Source: HGM04593 sp045657945 (GTDB lineage Bacteria; Bacteroidota; Bacteroidia; Bacteroidales; Bacteroidaceae). From it: 28,986 bases of DNA. Below are positions 22,134 to 28,986 of this stretch, one piece after another; position 1 is the first letter of the stretch; every line of letters begins with the position of its first letter. Below the pieces are notes generated by a model. It ran no database searches. It was not told the origin of the DNA and saw only the letters and a list, made by a program, of their open reading frames with translations. The DNA lies in the NCBI GenBank assembly GCA_045657945.1, contig JAZOUB010000046.1:1-28986 (forward strand), in the 5' to 3' direction. The translations under genes were made by a program, and so were the position numbers.

Positions 22134-22175
22134 CAAACGAGAAATGGGACAGCGCGCTGTCCCATTTCTCGTTTG
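22134..22175. terminator. 42-bp perfect palindrome between convergent genes
   Basis: Perfect inverted repeat with 21-nt arms: 22134-22154 begins CAAACGAGAAATGGGACAGC and 22155-22175 is its exact complement. There is no T run on either side, so it is not a textbook rho-independent terminator. It lies 5 bp beyond the last gene of the ECF operon and 49 bp from the convergent gene's stop, a position suited to bidirectional termination. Confidence 0.65.
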
Positions 22176-22224
22176 GCTCTACAATGTTTGTGGATAATGC
22201 GCAACGCAGCAGTCCGCTTTTTAG

Positions 22225-22734
22225 TCATTTTCGTTTTCGTAATTCTTTTATCAACTCCCTCCCAATAATACCATCCTCATAGAAATCATTGAACTTTTGG
22301 AAGAGCAATACCGCCTTTAGCATTGCGCCGTCATAGACCGCGCCACCATCGGGAGTATATATAATATCAGCCTCATCCAAGTAAAGCTTTTTTACCAATA
22401 TTTTTGCCACAGAAAGAACATCGTGCCCACTGTCACCTTGCATTATAACACGCTCACCAAGCGTATATTTATGGGGTGTATATTGCACAGAATCGACAAG
22501 TGATTTCTTGACACGGGGAGTCTTTGCCTTCACTGCTTTTGCCTCGGCCTTCAACTTCCGTTTTACTTCCTTTTCCATCTTTTCCACAACAGAAGGACGC
22601 AAACGAACGGTATCGCCCGACACCTTTTTATATGTACGGGAACTACCGAGCATACCCTCATCACCTGTCAATGACTGCGCCAAAACGACTTGCGAGAAGA
22701 AGAGGAGCAAAAAGAAAAGAAGAACCTTTTTCAC
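22225..22734 (-). CDS. peptidoglycan-binding-like (PG_binding_1) secreted protein
   Basis: 169 residues. Signal peptide 1-19 (VVLAQ). A basic linker covers about 45-80 (KEVKRKLKAEAKAVKAK). The C-terminal domain (about 95-165) has MQGDSGHDVLSVAKILVKKLYL, YDGAMLKAVLLFQK and FYEDGIIGRELIKEL, the three-helix pattern of PG_binding_1 domains (G-x-x-G-x-x-V-x-x-L and D-G-x-x-G). Such domains anchor proteins to peptidoglycan; no catalytic domain is present. It probably acts in the periplasm. It is a single gene leftward, separated from the pseudouridine synthase gene by that gene's terminator. Confidence 0.75.
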   Translation of the reverse strand: MKKVLLFFLLLFFSQVVLAQSLTGDEGMLGSSRTYKKVSGDTVRLRPSVVEKMEKEVKRKLKAEAKAVKAKTPRVKKSLVDSVQYTPHKYTLGERVIMQGDSGHDVLSVAKILVKKLYLDEADIIYTPDGGAVYDGAMLKAVLLFQKFNDFYEDGIIGRELIKELRKRK

Positions 22735-22771
22735 AAAAACGGATTTTGAAATTTATCTGTATTTTAAAGAA

Positions 22772-22801
22772 AGTGCCGGCAAGCGCGAGCAAGCCGGCAC
22801 T
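22772..22801 (-). terminator. terminator of the pseudouridine synthase gene
   Basis: Arms AGTGCCGGC (22772-22780) and GCCGGCACT (22793-22801) with a 12-nt loop. On the minus strand the stem is followed by TTCTTTAAAAT. It lies 9 bp beyond the synthase stop and before the next leftward gene. Confidence 0.75.
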
Positions 22802-22810
22802 CACTAAAAT

Positions 22811-23698
22811 TTATTCGGCATTTAGCAATTTCTCAAAACAGAAAGGAACCGGAGTCTCGAAACGGAGATGTTTGCCGGTCACTGGATGAGTAAAACAGAG
22901 CATGTAGGCATGCAGTCCAAGACGACGCATAGGATCCTGGTTGCTGCCATACTTGCGGTCACCCACTACAGGATGTCCAAGGTCGGCCATGTGGACACGA
23001 ATCTGATTCTTTCTACCTGTTTCAAGCTCACATTCCACAAGCGAATAACCGTTCGACGATGCCAAAACATTATAATGTGTCACCGCAAATTTACCACCGT
23101 TATCCACAGGACTTGAATGAGTTATGAATTTCTTATCCTCGGTAAGCCATGACTGCACGCGACCACGGGGCTGCTCAAACTCACCCTCGACCAAAGCAAG
23201 GTAGCGACGGTCGGTCACGAGCTCCTGCCAGCCGTTTATAAGCGACTGCTGGGTCTGAACATCCTTGGCATAAACCATCAATCCTGATGTATCACGGTCA
23301 AGCCTATGAACCAGGTGTGAGGTATTGCGGCCACCGCCCTTTTCAAGGTAACGGTTAAGCACATTCTGCACGGTCTGCTGGCGCGAATTATTGCTCATTG
23401 AGAGCAAACCGGGCTGTTTGTCAATTATCAGCAAGTATGGATCCTCAAAAACAATGTCAAGTTCCTTACTATGGAACGCCTTCTTGTGCTTTGAACGGTC
23501 GAGTTGTACAACATCGCCTGGCTTCAGTTCTGCAAGCGGATGAGTAGTAATTGCATTATTTACAAGCACTACCCTATTAGTGATTAAAGCTTTGGCTCTA
23601 TTACGGCTCATGCCATGCATCTTTTCCATCACGAATGCAATGAGCTGAGCAGGAGCAACCACCTTGAAAGTGAGCAGACTTTTTATTTTGCGTTGCAT
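22811..23698 (-). CDS. RluA-family 23S rRNA / tRNA pseudouridine synthase
   Basis: 295 residues. The N-terminal S4-like RNA-binding domain covers about 15-70 (SRNRAKALITNRVVLVNN). The catalytic domain has HRLDRDTSGLMVYAK (131-145) with catalytic Asp134, LALVEGEFEQPRGRV, and the C-terminal ETGRKNQIRVHMADLGHPVVGDRKYG region typical of RluA/RluC/RluD enzymes. It isomerises specific uridines in RNA; which RNA cannot be assigned. It lies 17 bp downstream of rlmD on the same strand, giving an rRNA-modification operon. Confidence 0.9.
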   Translation of the reverse strand: MQRKIKSLLTFKVVAPAQLIAFVMEKMHGMSRNRAKALITNRVVLVNNAITTHPLAELKPGDVVQLDRSKHKKAFHSKELDIVFEDPYLLIIDKQPGLLSMSNNSRQQTVQNVLNRYLEKGGGRNTSHLVHRLDRDTSGLMVYAKDVQTQQSLINGWQELVTDRRYLALVEGEFEQPRGRVQSWLTEDKKFITHSSPVDNGGKFAVTHYNVLASSNGYSLVECELETGRKNQIRVHMADLGHPVVGDRKYGSNQDPMRRLGLHAYMLCFTHPVTGKHLRFETPVPFCFEKLLNAE

Positions 23699-23715
23699 AT
23701 TATATTTGTATTTAA

Positions 23716-25143
23716 TTATTTAACTTCTCTACGCTCAAGCAATACAACATTCTCCACATGATGCGTATGAGGGAACATGTCAACAGGCTGCACAGCGGTC
23801 ACCTTGTAATCAGCATCGAGCAACTGAAGGTCGCGCGCCTGGGTTGCAGGATTGCAGCTCACATACACAATGCGCTTTGGCGCAGCAAAAAGAATTGTGT
23901 CAATCACATCGTTATGCATACCGGCGCGTGGAGGGTCTGTAATGATAACATCGGGCATACCGTGCTCGCTGATAAAATCACGGGTAAGAATATCCTTCAT
24001 GTCGCCGGCAAAGAATGTGAGGTTGTCGAAACCGTTAAGCTCAGCATTGATGCGCGCATCAATGATTGCATCCTCGACATACTCGACGCCCACCACTTTC
24101 TTGGCGTTGCGCGCGACAAAGTTAGCGATTGTTCCGGTACCGGTATAAAGGTCATAGACAACCTCATTGCCTGTGAGCGCAGCAAAATCGCGAGCCACCT
24201 TGTAAAGGTTATACGCCTGCTTGCTATTGGTCTGATAGAACGACTTTGATCCCACCTTGAAACGCAAGTCCTCCATCTCCTCGTATATAACATCGGTTCC
24301 CTTGAAAGTAACAACCTCAAGATCGCCGAAAGTATCGTTGCACTTGTTGTTGATTACATAGAGCAAAGAGGTAACCTCAGGGAATGAATCGGCCACATAT
24401 TGTAAAGTTTTTTCAAGCTGCTTTTTATCACTGTCGCTCTCTACCCTCGCCTGCAGAAGCAACATTACCTCACCGGTTGTAGATGTGCGCAACATCATGC
24501 TACGCAGAACGCCAGAATGAGAACGCAGGTCATAGAAAGGAATATTTTCCTTGATAGCGAATTCCCTGATACCATTGCGCAGGCGATTGTTCAACCCCTG
24601 CATCAACGCACACTCCTCAATGTCGAGCACCTTGTCGAACGCACCGGGAATGTGAAAACCAAGAGCATTCATGTTGTCGTACTTGGTTCCAGCCTCTACC
24701 TCGTCCCATGTAAGCCAACGCTTGTTGCTGAAGGTGAACTCCAGTTTGTTGCGATACTCCCTTGTCTGCTCCGAGCCAAGGATGGGCATTACCTGAGGTA
24801 ACTCGACCTTACCGATGCGTGTAAGCGCATCGACAACTTGCTGATGCTTATACTTCAGCTGATGCTCGTATGCAAGGCACTGCCACTTGCAACCACCACA
24901 CACACCGTAGTGTTTGCAGAATGGAACATCGCGTTCCTGTGAATACTCGTGGAATTTCACAGCCTCGGCCTCGGCATAACTGTGTTTCTTGCGCTTCACC
25001 TGCAAATCCACAACATCACCGGGCACCACAAAAGGTACAAAAACAACCAGGTCATTCACACGCGCAAGCGCCTTGCCCTCGGCTGCAACACCGGTAATCT
25101 CAATCCGCTCAAGTAGCGGTAGCTCTTTCTTTTTTCTTGCCAT
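23716..25143 (-). CDS. rlmD: 23S rRNA (uracil-C5)-methyltransferase RlmD/RumA family
   Basis: 475 residues. An N-terminal TRAM domain (about 1-60) is followed by a cysteine cluster CKHYGVCGGCKWQC (Cys76, Cys82, Cys85, Cys89) that can carry a [4Fe-4S] cluster as in RumA. The SAM-binding motif is VYDLYTGTGTIANFVARN, and the active site has DPPRAGM and the nucleophile motif YVSCNPATQARDL. The C-terminal end has VDMFPHTHHVENVVLLER. It transfers methyl groups to C5 of a uridine in 23S rRNA (U1939 in E. coli numbering); site choice is inferred. It is first in an operon with the pseudouridine synthase. A -7-like TATCTTTG lies at 25226-25233. Confidence 0.92.
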   Translation of the reverse strand: MARKKKELPLLERIEITGVAAEGKALARVNDLVVFVPFVVPGDVVDLQVKRKKHSYAEAEAVKFHEYSQERDVPFCKHYGVCGGCKWQCLAYEHQLKYKHQQVVDALTRIGKVELPQVMPILGSEQTREYRNKLEFTFSNKRWLTWDEVEAGTKYDNMNALGFHIPGAFDKVLDIEECALMQGLNNRLRNGIREFAIKENIPFYDLRSHSGVLRSMMLRTSTTGEVMLLLQARVESDSDKKQLEKTLQYVADSFPEVTSLLYVINNKCNDTFGDLEVVTFKGTDVIYEEMEDLRFKVGSKSFYQTNSKQAYNLYKVARDFAALTGNEVVYDLYTGTGTIANFVARNAKKVVGVEYVEDAIIDARINAELNGFDNLTFFAGDMKDILTRDFISEHGMPDVIITDPPRAGMHNDVIDTILFAAPKRIVYVSCNPATQARDLQLLDADYKVTAVQPVDMFPHTHHVENVVLLERREVK

Positions 25144-25225
25144 TATAATAATTTCTTAATTTTCATAAAGAAAAGCAGCAACACCACACGCGGGTGTAAA
25201 CTCCTGCAAATTACGAAATCTCATA

Positions 25226-25233
25226 CAAAGATA
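25226..25233 (-). promoter_or_regulatory. promoter -7 box before rlmD
   Basis: Minus-strand TATCTTTG (25233-25226) fits TAnnTTTG and is 83 bp upstream of rlmD. No TTTG was found at the usual distance, so the upstream element is weak. Confidence 0.5.
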
Positions 25234-25314
25234 GGGCAAAAATCACTATAAAAGCCATTTTTATCGGCCGAACTTAAAATTTTTAGTTTATTATAATATA
25301 TTTCCTCTTTTAAA

Positions 25315-25345
25315 TTTCGTGGTAAAAACATTTTTGTTATATTTG
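25315..25345 (+). promoter_or_regulatory. ppdK promoter
   Basis: -7 TATATTTG (25338-25345) matches TAnnTTTG. The -33 position reads TTTC (25315-25318) with a 19-bp spacer, one base off TTTG. It leaves a leader of about 87 nt before the ppdK start, and the intergenic region to rlmD contains no gene. Confidence 0.65.
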
Positions 25346-25439
25346 CAAATTAGTTGAGCATGCATTTTCGGGTGCGACATTCAACATGTGATTAGCTAAA
25401 CATTTTTTATTTATCAACAAACAATAAACTCAAAAATTT

Positions 25440-28163
25440 ATGGCAGACAAAAGAGTCTATACCTTTGGTAATGGCCTTGCTGAAGGTAATGCGTCAATGA
25501 GAAACTTGTTGGGAGGTAAAGGTGCTAACCTTGCCGAGATGAACCTTATCGGCATTCCAGTACCTCCGGGTTTCACCATCACAACTGAGGTTTGTGGCGA
25601 GTACTACAGCCTTGGTAGAGAAAAGGTAATCGAGCTTCTCCAGGCAGAGGTTCAGGCCGCAGTAAAGAACATCGAGAACTTGATGAACTCTACATTCGGC
25701 GACCCAACCAACCCATTGTTGGTTTCAGTTCGTTCAGGTGCACGTGCTTCAATGCCAGGTATGATGGATACAATCCTCAACCTCGGTCTTAACGACATCG
25801 TTGTAGAGGGTCTTGCAAAGAAGACCGGTAACGAGAAATTCGCTTGGGACTCTTACCGCCGTTTCGTACAGATGTACGGTGACGTTGTTCTCGGTATGAA
25901 GCCAACAAGCAAGGAGGAAATCGATCCATTCGAGGCTATCATCGAGAAGGTTAAGGAGGAGCAGGGTGTTGTTCTTGACAAGGACCTCAGCGTTGCAGCA
26001 TTGAAGGACCTCGTTGCAAAGTTCAAGGCTGCTGTTAAGGCACAGACCGGCAAGGACTTCCCAACAGACGCTTACGAGCAGTTGTGGGGTGCAGTTTGCG
26101 CAGTATTCGAGTCTTGGAACAACGAGCGCGCTATCCTCTACCGTCGTATGGAGAAAATTCCCGATGAGTGGGGTACAGCCGTTTCAGTACAGGCAATGGT
26201 ATTCGGTAACATGGGTGAGACTTCTGCAACTGGTGTATGCTTCTCTCGTGACGCTGCAACAGGTGAAAACCTCTTCAATGGTGAGTACCTTATCAATGCA
26301 CAGGGTGAGGACGTTGTAGCAGGTATCCGCACACCACAGCAGATTACAAAGATTGGTTCACAGCGTTGGGCTGCATTGCAGAACATCAGCGAGGAGGAGC
26401 GCGCAAGCAAGTATCCTTCAATGGAGGAGGCTATGCCAGAGATCTACAAGGAGCTCGACGCAATCCAGACACGCCTTGAGGACCACTACAAAGATATGCA
26501 GGACATGGAGTTCACCGTTCAGGAGGGCAAAATGTGGTTCTTGCAGACACGCAACGGTAAGCGTACAGGTGCAGCGATGGTTAAGATCGCTATGGACCTC
26601 TACCGTGACGGCATCATCGACGACAAGACAGTTTTGAAGCGCATGGAGCCAGAGAAACTCAACGAGTTGCTCCACCCAATCTTCGACACAGCAGCTCTTG
26701 CAAAGGCCAAGGTTATCGCTAACGGTCTTCCAGCATCTCCAGGTGCAGCTACAGGTCGCATCGTATTCTTCGCTGACGACGCTGAGAAGTGGCATGAGGA
26801 TGGCGAGAAGGTAATCCTCGTTCGCATCGAGACATCTCCTGAGGACCTCGCAGGTATGGCTGCAGCTCAGGGTATCCTCACAGCACGCGGTGGTATGACT
26901 TCACACGCTGCCGTTGTTGCCCGCGGTATGGGTAAGTGCTGCGTTTCAGGTGCAGGTACATTGGTTATCGACTACAAGAAGCGCACATTGTCAGTTGACG
27001 GCATCACATTCAACGAGGGTGACTACATCTCATTGAACGGTTCTACAGGTCAGGTTATCGAGGGTAAGGTTGAGACAAAGGCTCCTGAGCTCAGCGGTGA
27101 CTTCGCCGAGTTGATGAACATCTGTGACAAGTACGCACGCTTGGGCGTACGCACAAACGCCGATACTCCACACGATGCACAGGTTGCACGCGATTTCGGT
27201 GCTATCGGTATCGGTCTCTGCCGTACAGAGCACATGTTCTTCGAGGGTGAGAAGATCAAAGCAATGCGCGAGATGATTCTTGCCGAAACAACTAAGGAGC
27301 GCGAGGTTGCTCTTGCTAAGTTGTTGCCATTCCAGAAGGCCGACTTCGTTGGCATCTTCAAGGCAATGGAAGGCTTGCACGTGACAGTTCGCTTGCTAGA
27401 CCCACCACTCCACGAGTTCGTACCACACGATGCTAAGGGCCAGCAGATGCTTGCAGAGGCTATGGGTAAGACAGTTGAGGCTGTTCAGCGCCGCGTTAAG
27501 TCTCTCGAGGAGTTCAACCCAATGCTCGGTCACCGTGGTTGCCGTTTGGGTAACACATATCCAGAGATCACAAAGATGCAGACAACAGCCATCCTTGGTG
27601 CAGCTCTCGAGTTGAAGAAGGAAGGCAAGGTTATCTACCCAGAGATCATGGTTCCACTCGTAGGTATCATCAACGAGTTCGAGGAGCAGAAGAATGCTAT
27701 CGTTGAGGCAGCTAACGCATTGTTCGCAGCTGAGGGTGACAGCGTAGAGTACACAATCGGTACAATGATTGAGATTCCACGCGCAGCTCTCACAGCAGAC
27801 CAAATTGCACAGCAGGCTCAGTTCTTCTCATTCGGTACAAACGACTTGACACAGATGACCTTCGGTTACTCTCGTGACGACGTTAACTCATTCTTGCCAA
27901 TCTACCTCCGCAAGAAGATCTTGAAGAACGACCCATTCCAGGTTCTCGACCAGACAGGTGTTGGCCAGCTCGTTGAGATGGCTACAAACAAGGGCCGCGG
28001 TGTTAACCCAGACCTCAAGTGCGGTATCTGTGGTGAGCACGGTGGTGAGCCTGAGTCAGTGAAGTTCTGCCACAGAGTAGGTTTGAACTATGTTTCATGT
28101 TCTCCATTCCGCGTGCCTATCGCACGCCTTGCTGCTGCTCAGGCTGCAGTTGAGGAGGCATAA
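25440..28163 (+). CDS. ppdK: pyruvate, phosphate dikinase
   Basis: 907 residues, usual length. It interconverts pyruvate, ATP and phosphate with phosphoenolpyruvate, AMP and pyrophosphate. The N-terminal ATP-grasp domain (about 1-345) has GGKGANLAEM and VSVRSGARASMPGMMDTILNLGLND. The swivelling domain has the catalytic His489 in GGMTSHAAVVARGMGK. The C-terminal PEP/pyruvate barrel has RTEHMFF, FGTNDLTQMTFG and catalytic Cys864 in CGICGEHGGEP. Codons are strongly biased (GGT, GTT, CGT or CGC; frequent ACA), unlike most neighbours, suggesting high expression. In anaerobic Bacteroidota the enzyme works in PPi-linked glycolysis or gluconeogenesis. Monocistronic, with its own promoter and a strong terminator. 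Confidence 0.97.
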   Translation: MADKRVYTFGNGLAEGNASMRNLLGGKGANLAEMNLIGIPVPPGFTITTEVCGEYYSLGREKVIELLQAEVQAAVKNIENLMNSTFGDPTNPLLVSVRSGARASMPGMMDTILNLGLNDIVVEGLAKKTGNEKFAWDSYRRFVQMYGDVVLGMKPTSKEEIDPFEAIIEKVKEEQGVVLDKDLSVAALKDLVAKFKAAVKAQTGKDFPTDAYEQLWGAVCAVFESWNNERAILYRRMEKIPDEWGTAVSVQAMVFGNMGETSATGVCFSRDAATGENLFNGEYLINAQGEDVVAGIRTPQQITKIGSQRWAALQNISEEERASKYPSMEEAMPEIYKELDAIQTRLEDHYKDMQDMEFTVQEGKMWFLQTRNGKRTGAAMVKIAMDLYRDGIIDDKTVLKRMEPEKLNELLHPIFDTAALAKAKVIANGLPASPGAATGRIVFFADDAEKWHEDGEKVILVRIETSPEDLAGMAAAQGILTARGGMTSHAAVVARGMGKCCVSGAGTLVIDYKKRTLSVDGITFNEGDYISLNGSTGQVIEGKVETKAPELSGDFAELMNICDKYARLGVRTNADTPHDAQVARDFGAIGIGLCRTEHMFFEGEKIKAMREMILAETTKEREVALAKLLPFQKADFVGIFKAMEGLHVTVRLLDPPLHEFVPHDAKGQQMLAEAMGKTVEAVQRRVKSLEEFNPMLGHRGCRLGNTYPEITKMQTTAILGAALELKKEGKVIYPEIMVPLVGIINEFEEQKNAIVEAANALFAAEGDSVEYTIGTMIEIPRAALTADQIAQQAQFFSFGTNDLTQMTFGYSRDDVNSFLPIYLRKKILKNDPFQVLDQTGVGQLVEMATNKGRGVNPDLKCGICGEHGGEPESVKFCHRVGLNYVSCSPFRVPIARLAAAQAAVEEA

Positions 28164-28187
28164 TAGAAACCTCACATATTCTATATT

Positions 28188-28217
28188 AAATAGGTCGCGC
28201 ACATGCGCGACCTATTT
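28188..28217 (+). terminator. ppdK terminator
   Basis: Thirteen-bp perfect stem AAATAGGTCGCGC (28188-28200) / GCGCGACCTATTT (28205-28217), loop ACAT, then ATATTTATATA. It begins 25 bp after the ppdK stop. Confidence 0.85.
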
Positions 28218-28986
28218 ATATTTATATATACCACACCGATTCACCACTACAGGAAATAAACAGCAAGCAAAAGCGTGGGACCATTGCCCAATTTTGGCTC
28301 AACGTAAAAAGTTTAGGGGGTTCTCGCTCTCGCTCGTCATTGTATTCACGGCAGTCTCTAACCTTAATCGTTCACATGTGTTTTCTTTAAGTCATTCTCT
28401 CATGTCCTTTTGGCGCCCAAAAGGACGAAAAGGCCCGGCACACGGAAAGTCCAGTCGGTCTCGTCTTCGTTCAGGAGTTGCAAGCAACATCCTTCAGTCA
28501 AAGAGCCCTTGCCACTTGAACCTTTCTATTGATTTTTGGGTGATGCGGATCTTCCTCAGTTAGTCACTCGCCTTCAGCGAGCACCTAACTAACGGGCGAA
28601 CAGTCCTGTCACTTAATCCAAAAATCAACAGGCTTCAAGTTGTGTCCTTTAACGGTGCCGGCGTTTCTTTGGCATTACCGTTTTACGCAGTAAAGTACGC
28701 GAAACACTCCTATGGTTGTTGATTGCAAAAGGTAATCCGTCGCTGAAAGCGAAACGGCACCGTAAGCAACACAGCGGAGAGCCCTGCCGGCTGCAGGCCA
28801 TTGTGCGAGGACCGTCCAAACATAGTACGACAATTATATTTTCAAAAATTGCCGTACGAAGTGCGATCCGCAGCACCCTGCTGACGACAGAAAGGCTTGC
28901 AGCGACAAGCGAGGGACGGACGAGTTATATTGCCTGCAAGGCAATTCACGAGCAGGAGGAGTGAGCGACTGGTGCGCCCGAGTGCC
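28218..28986. repeat. repeat- and hairpin-rich non-coding region to the window end
   Basis: No credible gene. Structures seen: GTCCTTTTGG-CGC-CCAAAAGGAC (28404-28426); a nested stem-loop at 28514-28640; GTACGACAATT / AATTGCCGTAC (28825-28835 and 28847-28857, one mismatch); and ATTGCCT-GCA-AGGCAAT (28929-28945). The word ATTGCAAAAGGTAATCC (near 28725) and the CACAGCG-rich stretch after it resemble the block at 8280-8340, so both may belong to one dispersed repeat family. The region may continue beyond the window. Confidence 0.55.

Noticed and set aside
28440..28470. GGAAAGTCC reminiscent of the RNase P RNA P4 region
   Set aside because: Only nine bases resemble the conserved core; no matching 3' P4 strand or other conserved regions were found nearby.
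28716..28964. 82-residue plus-strand open frame at the window end
   Set aside because: It overlaps hairpins and repeat words shared with 8280-8340 and has low-complexity basic composition; it is treated as non-coding.

Overview
The window looks like a chromosomal segment from a Bacteroidales bacterium (phylum Bacteroidota), probably a host-associated Bacteroides/Prevotella-like genome. Four things support this. Many genes are preceded by the Bacteroidota-type promoter (TTTG, about 19-20 bp, TAnnTTTG). Families typical of the phylum are present: an outer-membrane beta-barrel receptor with a carboxypeptidase-regulatory-like N-terminus, a BlaR1-type M56 protein fused to TonB C-terminal domains, DUF4494, DUF4252 and a short malic enzyme. 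Start regions are AT-rich and mostly lack strong Shine-Dalgarno sequences. The intergenic regions carry GC-rich repeat fragments. No phage, insertion sequence or CRISPR array is visible.

Layout. 1-1110: a leftward tRNA cluster with three identical tRNA-Gly(GCC), tRNA-Leu(GAG), tRNA-Leu(CAG) and two degenerate tandem copies of a tRNA-Gly plus terminator unit, all downstream of one promoter at 1072-1102. 1127-2015: a rightward DNA-alkylation-repair-like gene with its own divergent promoter. 2021-4852: a leftward outer-membrane receptor. 5393-7989: a leftward blaI-blaR1 pair whose upstream region carries three copies of a 17-bp dyad. 7990-8905: a long non-coding stretch rich in inverted repeats. 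8906-10510: leftward pyrG. 10806-13495: a leftward group of maf, a KdsC-like phosphatase, a DUF2520-type Rossmann protein and a nitroreductase.

From 13710 the genes run rightward: malic enzyme, a small acidic protein, DUF4494-yggS, rpmE2, a lipoprotein nuclease, and a five-gene ECF sigma / putative anti-sigma / DUF4252 / two-secreted-protein operon (18132-22128). 22225-25143 is leftward: a peptidoglycan-binding-like protein, a pseudouridine synthase and RlmD. 25440-28163 is rightward ppdK with a clear terminator. 28218-28986 is repeat-rich non-coding DNA.

The most notable observations are these. (1) The CTP synthase has lost all three glutaminase catalytic residues (Cys to Gly382, His to Glu508, Glu to Gln510), while its synthetase domain looks intact. 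(2) A self-contained ECF sigma regulon has an ECF-type promoter directly before the sigma gene and ends in two secreted proteins I do not recognise. (3) A three-copy AACTA-N7-TAGTT array sits at the expected operator position of the BlaI/BlaR1-type pair. (4) A tRNA-Gly/terminator unit has been tandemly duplicated and has decayed into chimeric tRNA-like elements. Family assignments rest on motif recognition by eye; no database search was run.
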